Source of the DNA: Aphrocallistes beatrix | Taxonomy: Eukaryota; Porifera; Hexactinellida; Sceptrulophora; Aphrocallistidae | Reading direction: 5' to 3' | Length of the DNA: 64,000 nt | Assembly: GCA_963281255.1 (NCBI GenBank) | Contig: OY725488.1 | Coordinates: 372,001-436,000, forward strand | Shown here: piece after piece, positions 53,028-63,947 of the stretch | How positions within the stretch are numbered: position 1 is the first letter of the stretch | How the letters are laid out: every line of letters starts with the position of its first letter | Position numbers and translations under genes: made by a program | The notes under the pieces: generated by a model | The model's database searches: none | The model's input: the letters and a program-made list of their open reading frames with translations, nothing else | Told to the model about the DNA's origin: nothing

Positions 53028-56000
53028 ATGTCTCACAACTCGACAGGCATCAAAATTAAGAGCCGGAGTAAACGCCGCTCTCTGAAACCTAAAGACCCGG
53101 TCGAAGTGTTCTGCCGCATCCGACCTAGCGAGGAAGTGGATCCGGACGCAGACGAGGAGAATTACACCCGGTGTCTGGAGCACATTTCTGACACAGTTAT
53201 CCAGTTAAACCCTCCCAAGTCCTCTCTCGCTTTCAAGTCCGGGAACAAGACTGCAACGCAGCACACATTCAAATTCGTCTTTCAAGACACAGCCAATCAG
53301 AAGCAGGTGTTTGACCATGTGGCTCGTCCTCTGGTCTACGACCTGCTGAACGTAAGTTAGGAATCCCTAATCTAGCCCCACAGCATGGTAGGACCCATGT
53401 TCCCCAGTTGGGCATCATTGCTGCCCATCTCTTTAGGGAAAGAATGGATTACTATTCACGTACGGCATTACGAACTCTGGGAAGACGTATACCATGACAG
53501 GATCAGTGGACAACAGTGGCATCCTACCTCGCAGTCTGGATGTGATATTCAACAGCGTCAGCGAGCTGTTATCGAAACCTTTCGTTTTTAAGTCAGATAG
53601 AACAAATGGGTTTAATGTGCAAACAGGAGAAGATGCAGTTAAGGACTTTCGGTGAGTTCTTAATATTCTCTCTTACATTCTTGCGAATATAATATTTTCA
53701 CTCACCAGTTGTTTTCAGGTTCGTGTTAGGATGATTTCCTAGTCTGACTGCTGTGCTCTTTCATTAACTATCTGCACAATTGCAATATTAATATGTGGCT
53801 ATTTTTAGTATCACTAATTCACAATATCTCTATCAGCATTTAATTAACTTAGATTCAGTCTAATTATAGATTTATGATTGGATACATTTGTGAAATTTGA
53901 TATATTCAGCTTTCTGAGATGACTAACTAGATTTTTCCGTGTTGGCGTGAGCCCTTATTGCAAATACACTTCTAAAATTAGAATTGCTAAGTCTAATCTT
54001 CACCTGTATAGTACCTATGTCTAATCTCCCATCAGCTTACTTCTCTATCGTTGCAACTAATTTATTAATAGTTTGTGGTAATTAATTTTTGCACTTAATT
54101 CATGATGATTCTAAAATTTTAGAAAGTGAATTTCTTTTTAGAAGTTTTAGAAGAAAAAAGCTGAAAGGAAAACTAGACGAAGATTCCGACGATCCGGTCC
54201 CGCAGGTCGATCGGATGGCGGACGAGTCTCTGGTATCGGGTCTGGACGAGGACAATGCGTACGCAGTGTTTGTCTCCTACTTCGAGATCTACAACAACTA
54301 CGTGTACGATCTGTTCGAAGAAGTACAGGTAGAGGGGGGCAAGGTACGGCCTCCTCAGTCCAAACAGCTGAGAGAGGACGCTAAGCACAACATGTACGTG
54401 TCAGGGGGAGTGGAAGTAGAGGTGAGGAACACCAAGGATACATTCTCTCTCATTGAGAAGGGTCAGAAGAACCGCAGAATGGCGGAGACACAGCTCAACC
54501 ACAACAGCAGTCGGTCTCACGCGATATTTAACATCCGAGTAGTCCAAGCTCCTTTAGATCCCAATGGCGAAGAGGTCAGTTCAAACGGATATATCCACAT
54601 CTGGGAATGCAACACTAATCTAAGATATGGTTTGATCCTACTCCCATTCAATAGGTTCTTCAAGACAAAGACAAGGTAAGTGTGAGCACGCTGTCCCTGG
54701 TAGATCTAGCTGGGTCGGAGCGCACCAGTCGCACGCAGGCGGACGGAATCCAGCTGAAGGAGGCGGGGAACATTAATGCCTCCCTGATGGTCCTGAGGAC
54801 GTGCATGGAGACACTGCGGGATAACCAGACAGGCGGGCCTTCTAGAATCGTACCCTACAGGGACTCTAAGCTCACACACTTGTTCAAGAACTTCTTCGAC
54901 GGAGAAGGAAAGGTCAGTTGCTGACCCCGTCAGACTTAAAGCTAGGTTGAACAGACACTTTATTTGACTTTTTTCTAGGTTCGTATGATAGTCTGCGTGA
55001 ATCCACGCACTGCGGACTATGACGAGACGATCCACGTGCTGAGGTTCTCCGAGCTCACGCAGAATGTGGTGGTGGACCGGAGTGAGGGGGTGAAGGTGGA
55101 CGGACTGGGGCTGGCCCCGGGGAGGAGGCGGGCCAACATGCTCTACAAGATCCAGCTGAAGGAGCTGGAAGAGGTGCTCAAGACCTCGAACCAGGGCAGT
55201 ACCAAGCTGCCACCCGCGGTACTAGACCTCAAGAATACTGACACACCCACGGACACCGGTAACCCGAGCACTTCAGAAGCTTCCTCAGACGAAACTCCTC
55301 GTCGCGCCCCCCGCCCCCCTAACATCCCACCCCGTCCCATGCGCTACCTCGCTAACAAAGTGCTCCCTCCCCTTGATATCGACCAGCTCCTGATGAAGAA
55401 CATATCTATCTCAGTGAGTGACTCCGATAAGTTAGATAATATAATATGATGTCTCACATACGTACGTGCATTACTCTTATTTTACATGCAATCTTTCTTT
55501 AATTTCGGATTCACGAGCAGCGTAAGCTTGATTGAGCCGTCTAGAGTGTACTTAGCTTGCTTCAAGGAATCTATTGAGATAAACTTTGGAAACCCAATCG
55601 GAACATTCTTCATCTCCACTGGCTTGATAAAGTTGTCATTTGCTTGTTGGGTGGTGCTTACGAACTCTTTCCTATACACATCTCTGGGATTCTCTCTATT
55701 GTTGAGAAGGAACGTGAATTCTCCCTCGAAGGGCCATTCCAGCTCATCATCATGTAGTCCTTTAATCAGAGCTACGTAGAAACTCAAATATCCCTTCTCA
55801 ACGTTAGCAGCAATGTTCAGTTGAAATTTGTAGTCCCTCACATAGAAGCATGGCCCCCATTCGTCCTTCTTTCCTTCTAACACAGCATCAATATCCTCTA
55901 CGCTCCACGTTATTCCATTCTCAAGGTTTATGATGCTAGTTTTCCCTGGACTGATCTTACTCCTTCTTGTTTGCCTCTCTAATTCACTGATCGTCCTCAT

Positions 56001-57896
56001 GTTCAGCTCATCCAATCTCTTCTGTCCCTGCTCCACCCTTACCACCCTCTCACCCATCCTCCTTCCTTGTCGACGTAACTGCTCTCTCATCTGTCTGTTC
56101 TCGTGTTGCACTGACCTGTACTCGCTATCCAATGTGTCATACCGTATCTTCAACTGCTGGTTTTCATCCTCAATTCTCTTGATCTTTTCATCGTGGTTCT
56201 TAATTCGCTGATCAAATTCTGATAATTTCTGTAGCATTTCATTCATCTGTATTGAAGTGTCTGGTGTTCTTTCTTCTTCTTCTTCTTTCGTATTCTCGAT
56301 TCGAAATACGCATATCTCATTATTCCCAAGTTGGGATTCCACTTGTCTGAAGATGTATATCCAATTATTATCCGAGACAGGAGGATATTGCCCTGCTGGA
56401 TCCTCAGATATTTTTCCTTCGCATACCATCTTGTAACAGCTGGAAAGCTGGCTTCCCGTCTCATTAGGATTTGGAGTGAGACTCTTTAGTTGCCATGGCA
56501 TTTTATTTTTGCTGTTGACATATGCCATCCTTTCTTTAAAATCTTAATTTGACTATTCTTGTAATTATTAATAAATTTAAAAATTAGTGTGCAAGCTGGC
56601 CTTTATAGTTGAGACAAGCTAGCTGTTCTATTTTTAGAATTGCATATCTTATTTAGAATTCACATACGTCACACATCAGCTAAATATAACTTAGTAGAAT
56701 AGAATTATCAAGGATGATATCAATCTATGATATTTACGTAAATGAACTTCTGATTATTACGTTTAATTAAGTTCACTAAAACAGATTCTACATACAATAC
56801 TATGTGAAAAGAAATATTTTATTATTTTTGAATGTCTAGGAATATGCAAAATATCTGCAAGATCGTGTACGAATTAAAAAACGGATAAAAAACGATCTGA
56901 AGCATAAGCAAATGATCTTCCGCAAACGTATCCTCGACCTGGACGAGGAGCACGATACTCTCAACTCTCTCCTCTCCAAATCCAGGGCTCAGTTATCCAG
57001 TAAAGATCGCGATATTACTCTAGTTAACGAGAAGCTCAAAAAGCTCATCAAATCAAAGGACCAACTGCAGCGAACGAACGAGATGTTGCGACTGAACTTC
57101 AAGGAGATGGAAGAAGAATCTCAGGAGAAGGATAGAAAGATCGCACAAGTAAGTGCGAGCATTGTTTTTCTCTTTGATCATTTACCTGACTATTCTATCG
57201 CCTATCTTGAAGGAACGGGAGAAGAGGGAGAAGCTGAGATCTTTCATGATGAATAGAGTGACCGCTGAGAAGGTGGATTGGGAGAACAAACTGCGCATGA
57301 AAGTACAAAAAACGGAAGAAGAGTATATGAACACGATTCGCGAACAAGCTGACATGATCCAGGAGCAGCAAGGAATGCTGGAACAGCTGAAAGACATCGT
57401 GCTGGATCGAGAAGAGAACGAACTGGAGAGACGTTTCCGAACGCCTGCTTCTCACCGCAAGCGTCCCAGCTCAGACAACAACAAGTGGCTGCAGCACAAC
57501 CCTCCCGATAGTGTGAAAGTGGACACTCTCATGCAGCCTAACTTCAAGAGAAAGAAGGTGGTACAGAATCCATCACGGCAGTCCTTGTCCAGTAAGCACA
57601 TAGACAGGTATGTCCTCACTCACCAGGAGGAGGCAGCTGACGGGGATGTGCTGACACACCTTTATAAAGGTGACGTCACACGGACCAGAGGGGGCGGGGC
57701 AGCGGTGAAATTTACAGACGTTGAAATGTTAGAGAATTTGGATACTCGAGTGAAAGACTCACAGGGAGAGTTCAGAGTTCCCAAACCTCGCACTCCCCAT
57801 CCGAAAAATCGGAAAGGAAACAAGCGGTATTCTTCTGTCGGGATGGAGGGGCATCAGAGTGGTGCGCCTCCTGCCATTGTGAATCGAGTTGTATAA
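53028..57896 (+). CDS. KIF23: KIF23/MKLP1, centralspindlin kinesin
   Basis: Seven exons (53028-53351, 53437-53651, 54142-54574, 54655-54912, 54979-55413, 56840-57148, 57213-57896) join in frame to 885 residues (human 960). KIF23 and RACGAP1 form centralspindlin, which bundles midzone microtubules and positions RhoA activation at cytokinesis. The motor has VEVFCRIRP, the P-loop [24 protein letters not shown] (switch I), [11 protein letters not shown] (switch II) and [20 protein letters not shown] coiled coil follows in exons 6-7. The C-terminus [20 protein letters not shown] then [16 protein letters not shown] matches the KIF23 tail, which separates it from KIF20. The exon 3 acceptor could be 54142 or 54151; both keep frame. 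Intron 5 (1426 nt) holds a gene on the other strand. Confidence 0.95.
55482..56528 (-). CDS. Coiled-coil MATH (TRAF-C) protein nested in a KIF23 intron
   Basis: Intronless 348-residue protein entirely inside KIF23 intron 5, antisense. Residues about 95-195 form a charged coiled coil (for example [18 protein letters not shown]). The last 150 residues look like a TRAF-C/MATH domain: [40 protein letters not shown], and [19 protein letters not shown] correspond to the TRAF pattern of LSLFFVVMKG, LLRWPF and GCPLF followed by a Tyr-rich turn. Unlike true TRAFs it has no RING and no TRAF-type zinc fingers. The N-terminal 90 residues are not recognised. Binding to receptor tails or adaptor trimerisation is possible but not shown. 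Confidence 0.78.
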   Translation of the reverse strand: MAYVNSKNKMPWQLKSLTPNPNETGSQLSSCYKMVCEGKISEDPAGQYPPVSDNNWIYIFRQVESQLGNNEICVFRIENTKEEEEERTPDTSIQMNEMLQKLSEFDQRIKNHDEKIKRIEDENQQLKIRYDTLDSEYRSVQHENRQMREQLRRQGRRMGERVVRVEQGQKRLDELNMRTISELERQTRRSKISPGKTSIINLENGITWSVEDIDAVLEGKKDEWGPCFYVRDYKFQLNIAANVEKGYLSFYVALIKGLHDDELEWPFEGEFTFLLNNRENPRDVYRKEFVSTTQQANDNFIKPVEMKNVPIGFPKFISIDSLKQAKYTLDGSIKLTLLVNPKLKKDCM

Positions 57897-58589
57897 TTAT
57901 CCTCTTACGAATACGTATTTTTGATATGCTATCTTTCTATCAAGAGAAGGGCATCTCATTGCATCATCAATTTGATCAGCTCCCAAAATTGAAGATCTAA
58001 CTGGCACAATGTCACACTGTAAACACACATCTTTAGTACTACTTCTATAAATCTACTCTACAATCAATTTCCATAACTTATATAGCTGTGATAGTTGAAG
58101 CTTTCTTTAGAGATTTATTATTAAATTTAACTAATTTATGCATTTGAAGTCTCATCAGTGCTCATACGTCAACAATTTTCAATTTTCTACACACAGCGAA
58201 TAAGTTGTCGCCTGACGCTTGTGTAATTTTATAATTTCGCTTATTCATTTTATCCAATAATCTCAGGCCGTTCAAACGTTACGTAACGCAAAATTCTCTG
58301 ATTTTAGACACCCCCTCCCTATGTCACGCCTTTTGACCATCTTGTAATACAACAATGATAGGATTGCCACTTTGCTACCCCCGTACCCCCTTGGAAGCGT
58401 TACGCAACCTCTAAGTATGTCACTTATTCAACTCATTGAATCTATACAGTCCATGGTAATTGAAGACTCGACTTTTCAGTGTCGACTCTACTTTGCATAG
58501 TGGCCAAATTCTAAAATATTCTGCTAGTTCTCACTACTTTCAGTGTGTGGTGACAATCTATTCCTCTCGCATTGCCCTCTGTTAGCAGC
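57897..58589. other. Intergenic region between KIF23 and RPL17
   Basis: About 690 bp. It contains two similar CGTTACGTAACGC/GCGTTACGCAAC segments (near 58275 and 58398) separated by C-rich sequence, possibly an old repeat. The RPL17 promoter must lie here. No gene was recognised. Confidence 0.5.
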
Positions 58590-59087
58590 ATGACCAAGTA
58601 CGCAAGGGAACCAGACAATCCCTCCAAATCGTGCAAGGCCCGAGGCTCTGATCTGAGAGTTCATTTCAAGAACACTCGAGAAACTGCGATGGCCATCAAG
58701 AGGATGGGAATAAAGAAGGCACAGAGATATCTGAAAGACGTGATCGGGAAGAAACAGATTGTCCCGTTCCGCCGTTACAACGGAGGCGTGGGGCGCAAGG
58801 CCCAGTGTAAGAACCACAAATGGGCTCAGGGCCGCTGGCCGAGAAAGAGTGCGGTCTTCTTGCTCCAGTTATTGAAGAACATCGAGAGCAACGCCGAAGT
58901 GAAAGGACTGGACCCTGACAAGTGCGTGATCGAGCACGTGCAGGTGAACCGAGCCGCTCAGATGAGGAGGAGGACCTACCGAGCTCACGGACGCATCAAC
59001 TCCTACCTGTGCAGCCCCTGCCACGTGGAGCTGTTCGTGACAGAGAAAGAGGAAGACGTCCCGAAGGCTAAAACGGACGGAAAGTGA
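58590..59087 (+). CDS. RPL17: Ribosomal protein L17 (uL22), large subunit
   Basis: Intronless 165-residue protein from the ATG at 58590, with a TTG upstream in frame ignored. uL22 lines the polypeptide exit tunnel of the 60S subunit. Nearly every block is conserved: [70 protein letters not shown] and [20 protein letters not shown]. The C-terminus is shorter than in vertebrates (184 residues), losing the Lys-rich tail. It is GC-richer than the intergenic DNA, as usual for a highly expressed gene. Confidence 0.98.
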   Translation: MTKYAREPDNPSKSCKARGSDLRVHFKNTRETAMAIKRMGIKKAQRYLKDVIGKKQIVPFRRYNGGVGRKAQCKNHKWAQGRWPRKSAVFLLQLLKNIESNAEVKGLDPDKCVIEHVQVNRAAQMRRRTYRAHGRINSYLCSPCHVELFVTEKEEDVPKAKTDGK

Positions 59088-59348
59088 TCCAATCTGCTCC
59101 TCTTAGTCTAGTTAGTTATAATGAGTTTAGAGAATTGTGTTGTGCCTCCATAATTAGTAGAACTCGGTTATTTGCTTATCAGATAGTGGGTCACACACCT
59201 AATAGGAAATTCCTTTGTGGTATGCTGAACTGACAAAATAGTGCGTATTCGTAAATACGAGACTTCACTTATCGTTGCGGTTATTTAATCTTGAATTTCT
59301 GTGATTTACAATGCTAGATCACTTATTTGATTAGGCGCCAAACGCGGA

Positions 59349-59855
59349 ATGTCTCTCTGTAATTTATTCAAATTTCGCGTCTTCCAACTTGCCATACGTC
59401 AGATGCCGATAACTCGCCAGATGAGCACAGCTTTACATTTCCGGTCTGCACACTTACCCTCTCTCACACACACAAGTATCTTCCCCGCATTGTTTTGTAA
59501 TATTAACTTAGTTCCTAATGCTTCCCCATCTCTCCTGTCGACAGGAAGACAGGTCCGCCGGTTTTCAGAAGAAGTGGAAGACCCTCCCCCAACACTGGAG
59601 GAAGTGAAGAAAACGATCCTCGACATCTTAGCTGCTTTCGACAAGATCGGCCCAGAGGACGTCTCGCTGGAAGCCCACTTCATCAATGACCTCGCCTTGG
59701 ACAGTCTGGACATCGTCGAGATTGTAATGGCTTTTGAAGACGCGTTTGATTTGGAGATTAACGACGATGAATTGGAGACCATTTTCAGTGGACAGGATGC
59801 AGTGGATCTGTTGAGCAGAAGATTAGAAATCCCATATCCTGAAACGACTCTCTAA
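59349..59855 (+). CDS. NDUFAB1: NDUFAB1, mitochondrial acyl carrier protein
   Basis: Intronless 168-residue protein (human 156). The first about 75 residues are basic and hydroxylated with RRFSEE near the end, as expected for a mitochondrial presequence. The acyl carrier domain follows, with the phosphopantetheine-attachment serine in LALDSLDIVEIVMAFEDAF (Ser of DSLD). It carries fatty acyl chains for mitochondrial lipid synthesis and lipoate supply, stabilises LYR-motif proteins, and is a subunit of complex I. AATAAA at 60264 may be its poly(A) signal. Confidence 0.96.
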   Translation: MSLCNLFKFRVFQLAIRQMPITRQMSTALHFRSAHLPSLTHTSIFPALFCNINLVPNASPSLLSTGRQVRRFSEEVEDPPPTLEEVKKTILDILAAFDKIGPEDVSLEAHFINDLALDSLDIVEIVMAFEDAFDLEINDDELETIFSGQDAVDLLSRRLEIPYPETTL

Positions 59856-60346
59856 GAAATAATTAAATGCTAGTATTTACCTTTAGCTCATTATTCTAGT
59901 CGTTTTTCTAGAATACGGTAATGATTATTAACTAATTATAACATCGATTAAATATACTTTCCGATTCAGTTTGACCTGAAATGTATATTCCTTCTTTTGA
60001 TTCTTTAGTTGACGGTAGTCAGTTAATGATTCTATGTCCTCACTTCGAATTGCTCTTCATGTTCTCTAAAACTGTAATGCGAGACAGCTGAAAAGACTAG
60101 TCCCATCTGCCAATGAACCCTTCTAACTCTAGCCAGCTCTACCTAGTCCACAATGCTTTAGAATTGAGAATTAGGCCAAAATAGTAGCTGATGCCTATGC
60201 ACTGCTAATTAATATAGTGATATTAATATGTTATAGTACAGCCAAATATTCCATTACTTGGTTAATAAATGCATATTTGCAAAGACAATAAACATGTAAG
60301 AATTATGGACCAATTTGTCTCTCTAAATTAGTTCTAACACCTTATA
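59856..60346. other. NDUFAB1 3' region and nicolin-1 upstream region
   Basis: AT-rich spacer of 491 bp with AATAAA at 60264-60269, probably ending the NDUFAB1 mRNA. No gene was recognised. Confidence 0.5.
60264..60269 (+). terminator. Possible NDUFAB1 polyadenylation signal
   Basis: AATAAA 409 nt after the NDUFAB1 stop and 78 nt before the nicolin-1 start, so it must end the upstream mRNA if used. Confidence 0.4.
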
Positions 60347-60955
60347 ATGGCAGAAGAAGAACATCTGCTTGTTACTAAAATTAACGATAATGGCCCCGAG
60401 GCTTGGAACCCCCCTCACCCTCCGCTCTGCTACGAGCTGAGACCTGCCCAACCTGTCCTCCATGAGTCCCGAGTCCTGAGACTCCAGTTTAAAAACTACT
60501 ACGTTCATGAGATTTCAGTGAAAGCAGTTTTTGAGCAGGACGATACAACGCACAATTTCCTACTCATTAACGGGCGTACTTTGATGGTCAACCATCACAC
60601 AGAGCAAGCTTCCCAGGACAGATTCAGACTAGACGTAGAGCTGCCTGAGTCTTCTCTGTACCTGAGTAAGCTCGTCGTATTCTGCTACCAGCCCTCTCAG
60701 AACTGGTCTGTGTGGAGACTGGATGACATCACTCTGTCCTCTGTCATACACACGGTCAGGTCTGCTGACACTAACACGTGCGTTCAAGGTAGTACAGATA
60801 CGCTAGATCTGATAAGATCTCTAACTTCAATACTTCAGAGCAATATTTCATCATCGAAGAGAAATACTCGAAGAGAGAATACTTCTCATAACTTACCCTC
60901 TGCAGCTACAAGCCCACTTTATCACATCCAACTTCTCCTTTACGATCAGACATAG
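60347..60955 (+). CDS. NICN1: Nicolin-1, subunit of the tubulin polyglutamylase complex
   Basis: Single-exon 202-residue protein (human NICN1 213). Nicolin-1 is part of the TTLL1 tubulin polyglutamylase complex that modifies axonemal and neuronal microtubules. Conserved points are RLQFKNYYVHEISVKAV (human ITFKNYYTAFLSIRV), LVVFCYQPSQNWSVWRLDDI (human LILRQPSPLWLSFTVEELQI) and a helical segment LIRSLTSILQSNISS near the C-terminus (human LTEMIRAS). The fold is probably a galactose-binding-like beta sandwich; there is no catalytic motif. It is divergent, so the name rests on these three blocks. It lies 164 bp upstream of ATP6AP1. Confidence 0.8.
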   Translation: MAEEEHLLVTKINDNGPEAWNPPHPPLCYELRPAQPVLHESRVLRLQFKNYYVHEISVKAVFEQDDTTHNFLLINGRTLMVNHHTEQASQDRFRLDVELPESSLYLSKLVVFCYQPSQNWSVWRLDDITLSSVIHTVRSADTNTCVQGSTDTLDLIRSLTSILQSNISSSKRNTRRENTSHNLPSAATSPLYHIQLLLYDQT

Positions 60956-61118
60956 TATAATTCCGCACATTCACATTCTCGACTATCAATCCACTCGACT
61001 CTTGAATCAATAATTTATCCTAATTTTAATTGGTATTTTAAGTTTAAGAAATCTTGATTTTACTTAACAGTTCTTAGTTCAGTAAAGTTAGATACTCTCC
61101 TACGTACTCTTCTAAAAG

Positions 61119-61417
61119 ATGCAGCTCACCCTTCTCATTTTGAGTTTCGTCTCTACCTCTCTCTTACTTTCTCACACCTCCCTCGCTACGCCTGTACTCA
61201 TCTGGTCAAATAGGTACGCATTCTTCTTAATACTTTAGTTCTAAATTTGCTTTTAATTTTTTAATATAATCATTTTACATATTTTAGAGATCATTTGTCA
61301 ACACGCAACCCCCAGTACCTGGGCCATGACATCACATACACTAATTTTGAATCACACGTCTTGCAGAATATAAAGAAGGAGCAGCCTGACCTTATCTTGA
61401 CCTTCATCACTCCACCT
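61119..61417 (+). CDS. ATP6AP1: ATP6AP1 (V-ATPase accessory subunit Ac45), first two exons
   Basis: Exons 61119-61213 and 61288-61417 are joined over a 74-nt intron and keep frame. The rest is beyond the window, since no later exon was found. The first 25 residues form a signal peptide (MQLTLLILSFVSTSLLLSHT). Mature sequence begins PVLIWSNR, matching the family VPVLLWSS start, then YLGHDITYTNFESHVLQNIK and QPDLILTFITPP. Ac45 is a type I membrane protein that assembles the V0 sector of the V-ATPase. Only 75 residues are present, so this is a partial call. The second intron is at least 2.5 kb. Confidence 0.75.
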
Positions 61418-63658
61418 GTGAGTTATAACGAATCTTAAGTTGGCAAAATCTTGGATTGTGACTTTTAACAATTGTAGATTGACTTTAAGGTTAGAAAATA
61501 GATTATTAGATTTTCGAAAATATCCTTGAACTCATTATGTGAACATACGAACTAGAAGGTACCCTCACGCACAGATTGATTTGCACCTGTTATTACCAGT
61601 TGTTTGAACCTCGTAGAGCTTGATTTCGCAGTTTGTAACTGGGGATACAAACCGAACTATAAAGTATATATACGTGTATTTGCTCTTCACTCGAAAAATA
61701 AAATATGTCTGTTCTTAGTAACCTTGGATAATTGACTTTTTACCAGCATCCCCAGTCTCTCAGTTTTATTTTTTTCACAATACATTGTTATCCATTATAT
61801 AAAACGTTCTAATTTTGAGATCTACTCTCCATTGTTTATCCAATGGATATTATGAAGCTGACATGATTATGGTTGCTTGTTGTAGTGTAGTACTGTGGAT
61901 TAGAATGTTTTAATAATTTCTGCCATTTGTTTGAGTTCACTTTTGTTGTGTAGTTTTGGAATTTTACATTTCATAGACTAGAGATATTCAATTTACATTT
62001 TGATAATAAGACGTACATATTCATATTTCATACATTTTACTAGTGAACTGTAATTCAATATGTAAATGTTAATGACTTTCAGAGATCTATCTGCTGAGGG
62101 AGGTAGGGGGGAGCTTCCCTCTCAAATTTAACATCCTAGATAGAACCCTAACTTTATGAGGTAACCACATTTAGGACCTATAAATGTAAATATTACACAT
62201 TTTATTTACACAATTCGATAAAAATGAGATATCAACCGTTGATATATTTCAAAACAGAGATTCCGATTTAGCCCATGTGGGGGACTGGGTGTAGAGATAA
62301 ATTATTGATTAGAGGGCGATGGGCGAAAATAATTTAAGAATCACTGTCTTAATGTCTATACCTATATTTTATTCTTAAAACCTGCCACCAATTCTTTAGT
62401 CCCTTCCTTGACGTGAAACTGATTATATTATTATATTTACAGGACATTCTTGCCTTTTTGCTTCCTGTGTTGTGAGATAAAGTTCTTTTTGTCACAGCTG
62501 GTTGTACTAATTAACTTACCAGGATTCCGGAATAGTATTAATATATTGCTACCAATACTGTTGCTCCAGTTGATCAAATAAATGTGCTCTTTAAATCAAT
62601 TCTAAAATAATAATCAACATCATTATCACATATCTTAATTAGTATTCAGTCGAGTTAGCAGCAATAAAATTATCAAGTTGATGTGATCATCTAGAATTCT
62701 TGCATACGCTTAGAGCAATCATTTAATTATTTGTGTTTATTAGAAACGGAAATGTGAAATGATTTGCATTTTTTAAAATTGCTAAATACAGAGTTCTTCT
62801 TCCCTGCCATCCCGCTTCCCTGTTGATGAGAATAGGGAGGTTTAATTTCCGAAATCGCTAAATTATAAATCAATAAACATGGCAGTAAAATAAATGACGA
62901 ATCAATGAATTGAATTTTGGTTTTAAATTTGATACATATCTGGTCAGATGCCCTTCGTTTTAACAGCTTAGATATTTGAGTGATTTTAAATCAGGTACAC
63001 GTATAATAAGTTCATTGTTGATTTGTTAATTCTTTATTTTAAAATTGTGTATCCATAAACGCAAAAGGTTAAAAAGTTTCGAGTAATCGTTTGCTCAATT
63101 TTTGCTCCAATAATTAATTAACATTCTTAAGTTCCGCAATTTCCACCAGGATTAATGCATCAATCCACAGAGTTCATTTGTTATAATGTTAGCATAAAAA
63201 ATGAGCAAGATATATCCTAACATGGACAAATGCACATAATCTTATTAATTATATTGTGCCACCTTTACCTAGGAATAGTTAGACCATATTATATAATATA
63301 TTATTGCTAGATTTACTAAATTTGGATACATGTCTGTTCTAAATTTTACACTTTTATTTGTGATATTTTTAAACCGGAATTTGAATTGCGCAATATACCG
63401 GTTGTTGTTGCCAATTTGTTAAATTCACCTTACAACATAGTCTGTGGAGTCTCTTCTAAGCAGATTTAGCGACTGTTTTTGTTTAATCATAGCTTAAAAT
63501 GGAAGTTTGGTTTGAGGGTATGGCACCATCAGAACATCTTTCTTTTTAAAGTTGAGCTAATCACTTTGAAACACAAAGTTTTGATTGTCTTTTACAGCGA
63601 CCAATTATTTTTAGTAACAATTCCTATTTTGTATCAGTGGAAATTAATGTGTTTAAAC

Positions 63659-63691
63659 TAATATTCCATGCATTGTATGCATGGAATATTA
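63659..63691. repeat. Perfect short hairpin
   Basis: TAATATTCCATGCA and its exact reverse complement are separated by the five bases TTGTA. AT-rich. Confidence 0.85.
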
Positions 63692-63764
63692 TTTTCAGAT
63701 TCTAGTATGGCGTTTACAATACATAATGGACAAACAAACAATCAACAAATGCGTTTTAATAGTA

Positions 63765-63947
63765 CAGTCAGGGTTGCTTATTGTGAACCACCAGGGAACC
63801 AAAAAATATGTTCATAATAGATATAATTCATATTAAGCGAACTTGATTTAATACAAATCCTATCTAAAATGAAATTGGGACCAGGAGGTTAGTTCATAAT
63901 AAACGAATGTTCATATTAAGCGGGTTCATAATAAGCGACCCTGACTG
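63765..63947. mobile_element. pogo/Tigger-like MITE
   Basis: A 183-bp element with 24-bp terminal inverted repeats agreeing at 22 positions (left CAGTCAGGGTTGCTTATTGT, right reversed CAGTCAGGGTCGCTTATTAT), flanked by TA on both sides (63763-63764, 63948-63949). Internal sequence repeats 'ttcatattaagcg'-type motifs. No coding capacity. Same family type as the element at 19284, but a different subfamily. Confidence 0.85.

Noticed and set aside
53352-53591. Frame across the start of KIF23 exon 2
   Set aside because: It reads the P-loop exon in the wrong frame; the spliced frame gives GITNSGKT.
54676-54690. GTAAGT in KIF23 exon 4 as a possible donor site
   Set aside because: Reading through gives [16 protein letters not shown], the expected kinesin sequence, so this is coding and not an intron.
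58268-58415. CGTTACGTAACGC/GCGTTACGCAAC pair as a MITE
   Set aside because: The flanking arms do not pair beyond the short core and no target duplication was found.
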